Shown piece after piece: positions 20,093-28,956 of a stretch of 64,000 nt of DNA. The DNA is from Aquimarina rhabdastrellae. GTDB taxonomy: Bacteria > Bacteroidota > Bacteroidia > Flavobacteriales > Flavobacteriaceae. The notes below the pieces were generated by a model. That model was not told the DNA's origin. It worked only from the letters and a program-made list of their open reading frames with translations, and searched no databases. Every line of letters begins with the position of its first letter. Positions within the stretch are counted from its first letter, which is position 1. The position numbers and the translations under genes were made by a program. Where the stretch lies: positions 1-64,000 of the forward strand of contig CANDNT010000007.1 in assembly GCA_947387485.1 (NCBI GenBank), written 5' to 3'.

Positions 20093-22741
20093 TTATTTTT
20101 TAATTTTTGTAGCAATTTCACCTTCTATTTTATATCCATTTTTTAATAAATATTTCACCTCTCTACCAAATATAGTCGGAACTTTTTTTCCGTAAATATC
20201 AGTAGCAAACATATCTTTATCTTTCAAAAAAACATATTTAGATTTTTCTAATTTAGGATCTGTAACAAAACGTACATCATCTCCTCTTTTTATTATATCA
20301 TCTAACCATGGTCTATTAACTTGGTTCCAAAAGTCTTCTGTTACATTTTTCCAATATAATTTAGGGTTAGTTTTTTCAAGGTGTTTATACGTATCTTTTA
20401 TTTTGAACCAAATAGGAGAAGATAATAAATCTGTACCTCCTATATTTATACCTTGATTCCATAAGTCAGGTGCTTTTTTTCCTAATTCTTTTATTCTTAA
20501 CACATCATCGACTAAACCAGTTACAGCAACCGTAGCATCAAGCTTTAATCTTATTATTGAATCACCATATATTTTTTTAAAGTTTCTTCCTATTAACTCC
20601 AATTCTTTACCTCTTGTAAATTTAGCAATTACTTTTCCTTTAGAGATAATGTTTGTTGTTTTTCCTATACTTGAAACTACTTCATCCAAATACCTCCCTA
20701 AATTCCCTTTCTTTAATTCTTCAAGAATCTCTTTAAGCTTTAATTTTGCCTGTGCTTTATCTCCTCTAAAAACCTCTTTTTCTTTAAACAAAAAGACAAA
20801 CTCATCGTTTTTGTATAAAAACTGTAGTTTATATGTAGCTAATCGACTTAATGTTTCTTTCTTAATAACAAACTTAAAAATACGTGTCAGTTCGCTTAAA
20901 GCAATGATCGTAAAACTAGGATAGGCACTTAACAATCGTTGATTTACACTTAATACAGCAGCTACTTGTACGTCTAGAATCTTATCTTGTATCCACAGAA
21001 ATACATCATCTAAAGCTTTGGGCACATTTTTGGCTATTTTTCGCAATGCTGCAAAAAGGTCTATAATAAGATTTATGCTCAATATAGCTACTTTTCGTGT
21101 TGTTTTATAAATTCCGTTTAATAAACTTGTAAACGCATCTGCCATTTTTGTTATGGCTTCGGCTATGGTTTTTGCTCCACCTGTAAGTATACTAAAAATG
21201 ACTTCTTCTATTAAAAATCCTATAATATAACCATAAGCATAGCCTACTTTATCACTTGTAATTCCTAAAGTTGGATCTTTGGCCAATGCTACTAATATCT
21301 TAATTTGAAAATCTAATAGTGCTTTTACATTTTTTAAACTGATCAGATTCCAAACACTATCTAACATGTTTTCTAAGAGTTCTAGAAACAAACTGATCTG
21401 TGAAGTCGGACTTGATATGGTTTCTAGTTGTGACTTTCCTATGGCAATAACCAGACGGCATATAAAACTTAGTAACTGAAAAATTCCTGCAACTGCATCT
21501 ACTAAACTATTGATTATCCCTACCAGAGTAGCATTGATTCTATAATATTGAGCAATGATAAAGTTTACGCCATATTTTAAAACTTGTTTGATAAAGTCTT
21601 CTATTAATTGCATCCATTGTTTTAAGGTCTCAAATCGCGCTTTGATCACTGCTTCTAATGATCCTATATTCCAAGCTTCTAAAGCATCATCTATATGTTT
21701 CTCGATTTGCTTAAAGATTTCCTGAAATGGCGCAAGCATCTTTGCTTCGTCTATTTCTGCTTTACGTTCTGATGCTTTTTGTGATAACCATTCTTTACCT
21801 GGTAATAGTGGATTGTAGTTAGGATCAATATTACCTTCTTCGTTATAAACTTTCCAACGGGTCTCAGGTAATTTTAATGCTTCTGTAATCTCTTTGGCTA
21901 TAAAATCCATTACATCTGCAACTTCTTCTAATACAAAATGCGAAGGCAAGAGTACTAATCTTAAAGTTTCTGATACTCCTTTTTGTACATAATAATTAAG
22001 ACTATCGTTATAAGCTATAGCATCTTTTATTAGTTCCTTTAAATCTACTGGAGTGATCTCTACTTCATGGTATTTAAATACTTTGGCTAAATCTTGATAC
22101 GAAATGTTTACTATTTTAGGTATTTCTGCTCCTATTTTTACTCTAGTAACACTTCCAGCTAAGTTATTTCCTATATCATTTTCTACAAATAATACTATTT
22201 CTTTTGCCCGTACCTCATCAATCTGTTGGTATGCTCTTTCGATCTTTGCACCATCATCCGACACGAATGCAAAAATGGAAATGCCTAGCTCGACTAATTG
22301 CTCTGGCAATCTAATCAATTCTGGTAGTCGTTTTTGCTTAGCATTCTCTTCTGTATTCTTGTCTATTTTTGAAGTTCCTAAAATGACTACTTCTTCTAGT
22401 TCTAATCCTTGCGGAATATAGACTAATTCTTCTTCTCCATAAGAGAATGTCTCATAGTTCCCCGGAACCCCAGGTAATTGTACATTTATATTCTGGGGGA
22501 TTATTTGTCCTGTAGGGATTAAATAATCTTGTACTATAGCTGCTTTTAAAGGTGTTTTTCTTGTTAATAATTGTACATTATTTCCTTGCTTTTTTATAAA
22601 AGCGTAAACACCTTCTGGTAATGGTGGTGTTGTGTGCTGTGTAGCGTTTAATGGGGCTACTATCTCATTAAACACGGTAAGACGTGCTGTATTTTGATAC
22701 CGTTGCTTAAAGCGCTGCAGCCCATATTCATATGCATGCAT
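20093..22741 (-). CDS. Large polymorphic-toxin-like protein with hydrophobic core and C-terminal toxin domain
   Basis: The 882-aa protein lacks a signal peptide. The N-terminal third contains beta-rich sequence and an acidic helical part. The middle (about residues 385-560) has long hydrophobic segments (GIINSLVDAVAGIFQLLSF; YIIGFLIEEVIFSILTGGA) suggestive of membrane insertion or a translocation domain. Residues about 740-882 form a distinct C-terminal domain with ETNPKLYW-like and NRPWLDDIIKRGDDVRFVTDP motifs, ending in a GREVKYLLKNGY segment. This resembles C-terminal domains I associate with Bacteroidota polymorphic toxins; its activity is not known to me. Immunity-type genes follow immediately. 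Release likely depends on the holin/hydrolase downstream. The toxin call rests on layout and context, not on a catalytic motif. Confidence 0.7.
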   Translation of the reverse strand: MHAYEYGLQRFKQRYQNTARLTVFNEIVAPLNATQHTTPPLPEGVYAFIKKQGNNVQLLTRKTPLKAAIVQDYLIPTGQIIPQNINVQLPGVPGNYETFSYGEEELVYIPQGLELEEVVILGTSKIDKNTEENAKQKRLPELIRLPEQLVELGISIFAFVSDDGAKIERAYQQIDEVRAKEIVLFVENDIGNNLAGSVTRVKIGAEIPKIVNISYQDLAKVFKYHEVEITPVDLKELIKDAIAYNDSLNYYVQKGVSETLRLVLLPSHFVLEEVADVMDFIAKEITEALKLPETRWKVYNEEGNIDPNYNPLLPGKEWLSQKASERKAEIDEAKMLAPFQEIFKQIEKHIDDALEAWNIGSLEAVIKARFETLKQWMQLIEDFIKQVLKYGVNFIIAQYYRINATLVGIINSLVDAVAGIFQLLSFICRLVIAIGKSQLETISSPTSQISLFLELLENMLDSVWNLISLKNVKALLDFQIKILVALAKDPTLGITSDKVGYAYGYIIGFLIEEVIFSILTGGAKTIAEAITKMADAFTSLLNGIYKTTRKVAILSINLIIDLFAALRKIAKNVPKALDDVFLWIQDKILDVQVAAVLSVNQRLLSAYPSFTIIALSELTRIFKFVIKKETLSRLATYKLQFLYKNDEFVFLFKEKEVFRGDKAQAKLKLKEILEELKKGNLGRYLDEVVSSIGKTTNIISKGKVIAKFTRGKELELIGRNFKKIYGDSIIRLKLDATVAVTGLVDDVLRIKELGKKAPDLWNQGINIGGTDLLSSPIWFKIKDTYKHLEKTNPKLYWKNVTEDFWNQVNRPWLDDIIKRGDDVRFVTDPKLEKSKYVFLKDKDMFATDIYGKKVPTIFGREVKYLLKNGYKIEGEIATKIKK

Positions 22742-22787
22742 AGGCTAATTCGTTTTTTGAAAAATGATTATGAATGGATTGTATTTT

Positions 22788-22820
22788 ATAAGGGCTCATA
22801 TTTAAGGTATGAGCCCTTAT
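22788..22820 (-). other. Intergenic hairpin (13-bp stem) before the toxin gene
   Basis: ATAAGGGCTCATA (22788-22800) pairs with TATGAGCCCTTAT (22808-22820), 7-base loop. It lies 28 bp after the stop of the 1151-aa gene and 46 bp before the 882-aa gene, followed by the leader TTTTTCAAAAAACGAAT. No T-run on the coding strand, so read-through with processing or partial termination is more likely than full termination. Confidence 0.6.
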
Positions 22821-22848
22821 TTCTCTATATTGATACGTATTAATTATC

Positions 22849-25800
22849 TTATAGAATTGTAGTATCGCCTATAATATCACTACCTACTCCTACAGCGTTA
22901 GTATCTGTATCGTTGGTATTTAGGTCTTCTTCTCCTACTTGAGTGATCGGATTATCTCCTGCTCCACCACAATCGGTATTACATGGCAATCCTTCTACAT
23001 TAAGCCCTATAGTTCCAGCTTGTAAAACAGTTAATGCTGTAGGGATTCTAGATTCCCATGTTTCTTCTACTACACTTTCTGGTTCGCGTAACTCTTCTAC
23101 AATAGACACAAACTCTGGATCATCTATAGTAGGTACTTGTCCGCCGCTCCAGATTTGTCCTGTAGCCAGATACCAATTTACCATTTCTTCAAAACCAGGT
23201 CGTACAGTTACTATAACTCTAGCCATTCCGCTTTGTAAAAAAGCTTTAAACAATGGATCATCGTTTGAAATATTATACTTTGCTACCCAATTGTTTTTAT
23301 CACTCCAATAGAATGGATAGAAATTATAACTCATGATATCCCATTCAAAAGCTTGTTCAAAAAACTTAACACGAGCTGCATAAGTTTCTAAAGCTTCACT
23401 TGTATGATTAGGTACGATTCCAGAAGCTGTAGTTGCTCCATTAAATAAACCAGAAATACCCACTTTTTCGTGTCCTAATAAATAGGTAATGCAATTTTTG
23501 CGTAAAACTGTTTTTTCTAATTCTCTATACAATCCAGGATTTACACGTACTTTATCTTTTTGTTCGCTTTCTAATTGACCTTTACGAGCTAAGTAATTTT
23601 CTAATTTTTCTTCATAAGCGTCTATGATTGTATTATACGCTTTTAATTTCCATGTTTCTTCTCCTTCTGGAGTTAACTCACATACTACTGAAGTTGTGAT
23701 ATCTCCACTTACGTGATTTCCTAAAGTGTATGAGACAGGAACTTCTGTTGTAAATGGTTTTCTAAAGCTTAAATATTCTCCTCTAGTAGAATATTGTAAG
23801 GTATGATGTATTAAACGACCTTTATATGTTTTTACTAAATCTCCTATACTAAGAGATAATAAAACTCCTTGATCATCACCATCTCCCGAAGCATTAAAAA
23901 CTCCATATGCTTTGGTGGCTTTATATCCTCCTGGAACTTGAATTACACCACTTCCCGAATTAGATTCTGTATGATCCAATGCTCCACCACCACTATGAAT
24001 AATATGGAATGATTTACCTACGGTAACCATTGCTTCTGGCTTCGCTTCTATTTCTGCGTTATACACACCTGCCCAATACAATAACTGATCTGTAGTTACA
24101 TTTTTAATTGAATTACTTAAGGTATATCGCTCTGCTTTTCTAGGGTCAATAGGGCGCTCGAGTGTATCTTCTTTGGCAATATTTTGATATTCGCTTTGTG
24201 CTAGATTATGAAACATTGCCGGTTCTGGAATCATAAATTCATACATCAAACGCTTTCCATAATTCAGAACTTTATTTTTATACACTTTATCTATCCATCT
24301 GTATACTCCAGAAACATGTGTATTCCCTTCTCGATTATCATAACCATGCGCATTATTTTCTTCGTATTCTTCGATGATTTTGGTTACCCTTTCTTCTCGT
24401 ACTTTTTCTACGATACGTTCTAAGGCTCTTTCTGTCATTTCTTGTGCATGATCTACTGCCTGACTATTAGAGTCTTCTTTACTCGTATTGTTTGCATAAC
24501 TAGCACTTGTATTAACACTCGTAATCCCATTGGTATATGCAGCGCCTACTCCTGCCCCAAAAGATTGATCTTGGGCTGTTAATGAAGAAATCTCTCTACT
24601 CATCTCAAAACGATCTGTAGATGCGGTTTCTGTTAATGACTCTACCTCACGCTCACTAGATATCGTATCTGTAGTATCAGAACGACGTAATCTACGTGTT
24701 GATCGTTCTTTATATTCGCGAGCCATAATATTCTCGATATGCGAAACTTCTCCTGGAACATAACAGCATACTTCTTGCTCTACTCTACGATAATCTGCTA
24801 TCCCTAATCGCTGTAGCCCAAAGGTAACGGATTCATCATCATTAGAAGTTGTTGTTCCTCCACCTTTTATTACTAATTTTCCTAGCGCACATGCTTTTAA
24901 TGTTAATCCTACAGCATCAAACGTATAGGTTTCTCCATTAGTAAATTTAATTTCGCCTTTAAAACTTTCTATATCACTGTCTATTCTTACACTAGAAGTA
25001 AATAATTCTAGCGTAATTGTATTTCCGCTTCTAGTTTGTCTAAATACTCCTGTAGTGTTTGATGAAGGATTTGCACTAAGTTTTAAATGATATACAGTAC
25101 TTGCTACCTCATAACTGTTATTAGGAACTTCTATTGCAATATTGATCGTATGCATAAAACTGGCTCTACTTCTTCTTGTACAACATTTAAAAGAAAATGG
25201 AGCTGCACTTCGCTCTCTTACTGGCAATGTTGTTCCTAATACATTTACTTCTTGAGCTGTTGTTTTTACATTTTGAGTTAAAGTTTCATGGAGTTCTTTA
25301 ACTTCTTCTGCAATAACATTGTATACTTCTTCAAAATTTTCTATAAGCCTCTCCTCTTGTAATGTTTTCACATATGCCAAGGTATCTTCACTAATGTTTT
25401 TACTTAAAGTACTTTCGTCAAGCGGCATTGCCAACTCAAAGGTATATGTTGGTAAGTTTAGATTCTCGTATGCTGTAACCGTAGCTGTTTTTCCTGTTAC
25501 TTCATCTGTTACTACACGATCTGTTTTTGTAGCTGCGCTATAAGCTTGCTGTACTTCACTTTCGTAAGTTTTATCATAGGCTAATCTCGCTTTTTCTTGC
25601 GTTCGCTCATAGGTTTGCGCTGCTATTTTTAATTCTTTTTCATATCGTCGAAGTTCTTCGATTGTTGCTTCGATATCAGCTTTTTCGAGTAGTTGATTAA
25701 ACTTCTCTTCGGTATTGTCTTTAAGTTTTGCTACAGTATTTTTTGAAGCATCATTTACAATAAAAGCTTTATCCAAAACTACTCTAGCTTGCGCTAGTTT

Positions 25801-26304
25801 CTGGAAAGCTTCATCTGTTTCGGCTACTTTGTCATATTTTTCTAAGAAAAAATCTCCTACTAAAATAGCTAATAACATATCTCTTACATAAGCAGATCCC
25901 TGTGTAAGAATATTGTGTTGTAAATCGTCCCAAATTTGTCGTATTTGAGTAACTGTAGGTCGTTGTACTCCTATATCTGCTATTTGTTCTTTGACTTGAA
26001 CTACCGCAAGTTTCTTTCTATTTTTTACTAACCATTTAGAAAACCTGTATAATTGAGGATAGCTTGTTCTCAATAATTTATTTGATGCAAAACTAACTGT
26101 ATATTCGTTTACTGCTGTAGCTACAGCTTGTTTCATAGTTGCTGTACTACTTTCTGGTGCTAGTTCTTGTACTGCATTTACAAAAGGGGAAATTTGACCT
26201 TGAGGGTATGTGATAAAATTTTCCTGTTTTGCTTCTTCTTCTATTAATTCTGGGGATCTTAAGGTAACAAATCTATATATAGTATGCTTTAGATTTTGAT
26301 TCAT
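22849..26304 (-). CDS. 1151-aa protein of unrecognised family, first gene of the toxin operon
   Basis: No signal peptide and no clear membrane helix. Residues 1-360 are helical and charged with coiled-coil character. A paired Cys (C374-C375, FKCCTRRSR) precedes a beta domain (about 380-490). Around 500-520 comes a second Cys pair (EQEVCCYVPGEV), then an Arg/Glu/Ser-rich segment (ERSTRRLRRSDTTDT), a Ser/Ala-rich low-complexity part and a coiled coil (RALERIVEKVREERVTKII, about 630-650). The second half has GVYRWIDKVYKNKVLNYGKR then FMIPEPAMF, beta-rich domains, and an aromatic stretch FEWDIMSYNFYPFYW. The Asp/Thr-rich tail ends IGDTTIL. I cannot name the family or an enzyme motif. As the first and largest gene before the toxin, it may be a structural carrier, pore or receptor-binding partner. 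Confidence 0.75.
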   Translation of the reverse strand: MNQNLKHTIYRFVTLRSPELIEEEAKQENFITYPQGQISPFVNAVQELAPESSTATMKQAVATAVNEYTVSFASNKLLRTSYPQLYRFSKWLVKNRKKLAVVQVKEQIADIGVQRPTVTQIRQIWDDLQHNILTQGSAYVRDMLLAILVGDFFLEKYDKVAETDEAFQKLAQARVVLDKAFIVNDASKNTVAKLKDNTEEKFNQLLEKADIEATIEELRRYEKELKIAAQTYERTQEKARLAYDKTYESEVQQAYSAATKTDRVVTDEVTGKTATVTAYENLNLPTYTFELAMPLDESTLSKNISEDTLAYVKTLQEERLIENFEEVYNVIAEEVKELHETLTQNVKTTAQEVNVLGTTLPVRERSAAPFSFKCCTRRSRASFMHTINIAIEVPNNSYEVASTVYHLKLSANPSSNTTGVFRQTRSGNTITLELFTSSVRIDSDIESFKGEIKFTNGETYTFDAVGLTLKACALGKLVIKGGGTTTSNDDESVTFGLQRLGIADYRRVEQEVCCYVPGEVSHIENIMAREYKERSTRRLRRSDTTDTISSEREVESLTETASTDRFEMSREISSLTAQDQSFGAGVGAAYTNGITSVNTSASYANNTSKEDSNSQAVDHAQEMTERALERIVEKVREERVTKIIEEYEENNAHGYDNREGNTHVSGVYRWIDKVYKNKVLNYGKRLMYEFMIPEPAMFHNLAQSEYQNIAKEDTLERPIDPRKAERYTLSNSIKNVTTDQLLYWAGVYNAEIEAKPEAMVTVGKSFHIIHSGGGALDHTESNSGSGVIQVPGGYKATKAYGVFNASGDGDDQGVLLSLSIGDLVKTYKGRLIHHTLQYSTRGEYLSFRKPFTTEVPVSYTLGNHVSGDITTSVVCELTPEGEETWKLKAYNTIIDAYEEKLENYLARKGQLESEQKDKVRVNPGLYRELEKTVLRKNCITYLLGHEKVGISGLFNGATTASGIVPNHTSEALETYAARVKFFEQAFEWDIMSYNFYPFYWSDKNNWVAKYNISNDDPLFKAFLQSGMARVIVTVRPGFEEMVNWYLATGQIWSGGQVPTIDDPEFVSIVEELREPESVVEETWESRIPTALTVLQAGTIGLNVEGLPCNTDCGGAGDNPITQVGEEDLNTNDTDTNAVGVGSDIIGDTTIL

Positions 26305-26363
26305 TAAATTTTGATTTTTAATTACACATAGCTTTAGAGTTGTTTTTTATGTTTTCAACTCTC

Positions 26364-26404
26364 TGTATAGCTTTCAAATACACAGTTTGAGTTGTTTTTT
26401 AAAA
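26364..26404. promoter_or_regulatory. 41-bp shared element (copy 2)
   Basis: Reverse complement of the element at 17956-17996 with one mismatch outside a 5-base variable segment. On the minus strand TGTATTTG lies about 70 bp upstream of the 1151-aa ATG and resembles a -7 box; on the plus strand the element lies about 270 bp upstream of the repressor. Confidence 0.6.
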
Positions 26405-26529
26405 TCATAAAAAATATACGCGCTATTAAGCTTTGTATAACGTTACCTTATCCAAGCAAATGTTTGAATAATTAACTGTTGTTTGATTGATTTGATTGAT
26501 GAAATGGACCTCTTTTTTCGATATTTATT

Positions 26530-26653
26530 ACATTTTACAGACATAATTTCTTACATCTGAATTATTTTTAGTATTTTAGCAACAAATTACAATGCAAATA
26601 TAAATCATTTTACAGATTAAAACAAACATTTAACAGTTGTTTTTGTAAAATGT
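26530..26653. promoter_or_regulatory. Operator-like motif cluster upstream of the S24 repressor
   Basis: ACATTTTACAG at 26530-26540, TCATTTTACAGATT at 26605-26618, ACATTTAACAG at 26626-26636 and the reverse form TGTAAAATGT at 26644-26653, ending 16 bp before the repressor ATG. A further copy (ACATTTTACAC) lies at 18026. Repetition next to an S24 repressor gene suggests autoregulatory operators. Confidence 0.5.
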
Positions 26654-26669
26654 TTTAAAAACTATAATT

Positions 26670-27473
26670 ATGGAAAGTATTCATGAAAAAATAAGGGAGA
26701 TTATCTTGTACTTTCATCTTAATAATAATTCATTTTCAAAACGATTAGGGGTTACCAGTACTACTATTGATAGTATTACTAACGGAAGACCTCAACCTGA
26801 TGGAACTCGTAAACGTACAAAACCAGGATATGATTTATTAACGAGTATCATTAATGAATTTAATATTAATCCTGATTACTTATTTGGTAAAAGTACGGCA
26901 ATGTTACAATCTGATACCAAAAAGATTCAAACATATGCTGGTATTCCTCAAGTAGTTGCTGTAAATCATCAAGGTGACGAAAATGTAGTCTATGTTCCTA
27001 TCAAAGCTAGAGCAGGTTATCTAGATGGTTATGGCGATGCCGAATATATTGAAACGCTACCTTCTTTTAATATGCCTCATTTAAACAATGGTACTTATCG
27101 TTGTTTTGAGGTACAAGGAAACTCTATGGTACGTACTTTTTTTGATGGAGATTTAGTTTTCGGAAAATATGTAGAAGATCTTAGCGATATTAAAGATGGT
27201 CGTGTATATGTAATTGTTAGTCACAATGATGGTATTGTTTTAAAACGTGTTATTAACCGTATCGAAGAACGCGGAAAACTCATCTTAAAATCAGATAATA
27301 AAGATGGTAATTATCCTACTTATACTATGAATGTAGAAGACATTATGGAGGTATGGTATGTTACTATGTTTGCTTCAAAACAAATGCCAGAACCAGTTGA
27401 TGTTTATGATCGTTTGCACGATCTAGAAAGTAAAGTTATCTTTCTTGAAGAAGAATTAAGAAATAAAAATTAG
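26670..27473 (+). CDS. S24-family phage-type repressor with HTH domain
   Basis: The 267-aa protein has an N-terminal helix-turn-helix (about residues 18-40, SFSKRLGVTSTTIDSITNGR) and a C-terminal LexA/CI-like S24 domain. The self-cleavage pair Ala115-Gly116 lies in IKARAGYLDGYG, the catalytic Ser152 in VQGNSM and Lys192 in GIVLKRV, so all residues needed for RecA-stimulated autocleavage appear present. A short coiled coil ends the protein. It is transcribed away from the toxin operon and is the likely master switch of the module, relieving repression on DNA damage. It could instead be a non-cleavable S24 regulator. Confidence 0.88.
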   Translation: MESIHEKIREIILYFHLNNNSFSKRLGVTSTTIDSITNGRPQPDGTRKRTKPGYDLLTSIINEFNINPDYLFGKSTAMLQSDTKKIQTYAGIPQVVAVNHQGDENVVYVPIKARAGYLDGYGDAEYIETLPSFNMPHLNNGTYRCFEVQGNSMVRTFFDGDLVFGKYVEDLSDIKDGRVYVIVSHNDGIVLKRVINRIEERGKLILKSDNKDGNYPTYTMNVEDIMEVWYVTMFASKQMPEPVDVYDRLHDLESKVIFLEEELRNKN

Positions 27474-27500
27474 GAAGTTATGTTTATGACTTCCTTTTTT
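27472..27500 (+). terminator. Terminator of the repressor gene
   Basis: AGGAAGT (from 27472) and ACTTCCT (to 27495) pair across a short loop, followed by seven T. Overlaps the repressor stop codon. Confidence 0.75.
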
Positions 27501-27740
27501 TATATCATTCCCCTTCCTCATTTTTTTTAGATCTTAATACTCGTCTTTTCTTAAATACACTTTTTTAACCGCTCTACAGTTAATTTTGTGCCCACAACGA
27601 CAATAAAGCATTATTATTGTTTTAGTTTTTACGGTTTTACCATCTTTCTTTTGCGCCGTCAACACACTACAAAACAACGTTTTATACAATTATTTTAGTA
27701 TTTTCGCCCATATCATAATCACACAAACACATTACAAATC

Positions 27741-28910
27741 ATGAAAAAACCTATTTTAGTATTACAGGTACTATTGGTGGCGTTTCTACTTTTCAGTTGT
27801 CAATCTGAGGAGTTAGTACTAGAAGATAACGCTGTTATTACAGAAAAAGAAACTTCTATTGACAAGAAAAAACTAGCTTTTAATTTGATTGATCTTTTAC
27901 AGGATTCAGGTTTTAAAGCTAATACTTTACAGGGCTTACAAAAGGATCACTCTCCAGGAATCAAACTCTCAACATTATTACAACAAAACAGTACAAAAGC
28001 TAATAATCCTGCTTATGCTGCTTTAATGAATTCTATTACTCAGGCTGAAGAAAGGGCTAAATCATTTCCTGATGTAATTGAAATTCCTGAATTATGGTTA
28101 CAACAACCACTTCAAAAAACTTCTGATTTTTCAAACTTATTAGTTGCTTTTGCTCCTGAAGGAGACGAAAGCGAATGGACTTCTATCGTGGCTTACACAT
28201 TAGATAAACAAGAAGTAAATTTAGAGGTACACTCTCTTCCTTCTGTTCCTGTTCTTGTTATAGAAACTTCCGGTTTTGAAACTTTAAAAATGGAAGTTGA
28301 CTATATGAATCAAGAGTTACAAGCTTCTGGTTTACAAAATACGCGTTTTGCTTCTAGTAAAATGGATTTATCTCCTACTTCTAAAGCAAATAGCGGGCTT
28401 CAAACTACAAAACTTGACAAGATTCGTTTAAACAATGACGAAGAGCCATGGATTAGTGGTGCAGCAGAAATCTATGCGATTACTTCTGGTATTAAAAACA
28501 CTAATAAAGAGCCAGAAATTAAGATTATTCCTATGTATTACCTTGATCATGATGGTACTGATTACTACCCTAATCAAGTAATGCTTTTCTGGGATGATTA
28601 CAGATATCAAGCTGCTAATATTCAGTTATTCGAAAAAGATAGCAACAACAATTATAAAAGTCTTGTTACTGCTATTACTAACGGAGTTTTCCAGATCATA
28701 GGTTTAGTTTCTCAACAACCATGGGTTAATGTTTTAGGTGCTGTAGCAGCTGCTATTCTTGAAGCAACTCCAGATGAGTGGTATACTAATGATGATGACT
28801 ATGTAGATTCTTTTTATACTATCGAGAAAAACAAAAGATATACAAATTATATGGGAGCTAGAGCTAATGCGAAAGTAAATCTTTCTCCTTTTACAATACT
28901 TGACAATTAA
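27741..28910 (+). CDS. Lipoprotein, possibly DUF3103-like
   Basis: The 389-aa protein starts with a lipoprotein signal (LLVAFLLFSCQSEE, lipidated Cys20), so it is anchored in the envelope. The body contains IEIPELWLQQP and VAFAPEGDESEWTSIVAYT, which resemble the DUF3103 family, and a later half with YYLDHDGTDYYPNQVMLFWDDY and an acidic DDDYVD segment. No enzyme motif. It is a single gene with a terminator at 28957. It lies next to the phage-derived module, but its composition is like the chromosome; a link to the module is not shown. Confidence 0.6.
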   Translation: MKKPILVLQVLLVAFLLFSCQSEELVLEDNAVITEKETSIDKKKLAFNLIDLLQDSGFKANTLQGLQKDHSPGIKLSTLLQQNSTKANNPAYAALMNSITQAEERAKSFPDVIEIPELWLQQPLQKTSDFSNLLVAFAPEGDESEWTSIVAYTLDKQEVNLEVHSLPSVPVLVIETSGFETLKMEVDYMNQELQASGLQNTRFASSKMDLSPTSKANSGLQTTKLDKIRLNNDEEPWISGAAEIYAITSGIKNTNKEPEIKIIPMYYLDHDGTDYYPNQVMLFWDDYRYQAANIQLFEKDSNNNYKSLVTAITNGVFQIIGLVSQQPWVNVLGAVAAAILEATPDEWYTNDDDYVDSFYTIEKNKRYTNYMGARANAKVNLSPFTILDN

Positions 28911-28956
28911 TACCACTCTTTGTGGTACCAATTACTTTTTGTTATAAATTTTGAGT

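Larger units (their letters stand above)
26305..26669. promoter_or_regulatory. Divergent control region between repressor and toxin operon
   Basis: About 365 bp with no gene. It contains the shared 41-bp element (26364-26404), the inverted repeat GAGTTG...CAACTC (26336-26360), direct repeats GAGTTGTTTTTTA at 26336 and 26389, and a cluster of ACATTTTACAG-like motifs next to the repressor start. This is the arrangement expected for a repressor controlling both itself and a divergent operon. Confidence 0.65.

Noticed and set aside
14597-27473. Complete prophage or contractile injection system
   Set aside because: No integrase, terminase, portal, capsid, tube, sheath, baseplate or AAA+ ATPase is visible; only repressor, lysis and fibre-like genes are present.
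28428-28931. Minus-strand frames inside the 389-aa lipoprotein gene
   Set aside because: Shadows of the plus-strand lipoprotein gene, which has a clean signal peptide and coherent sequence.
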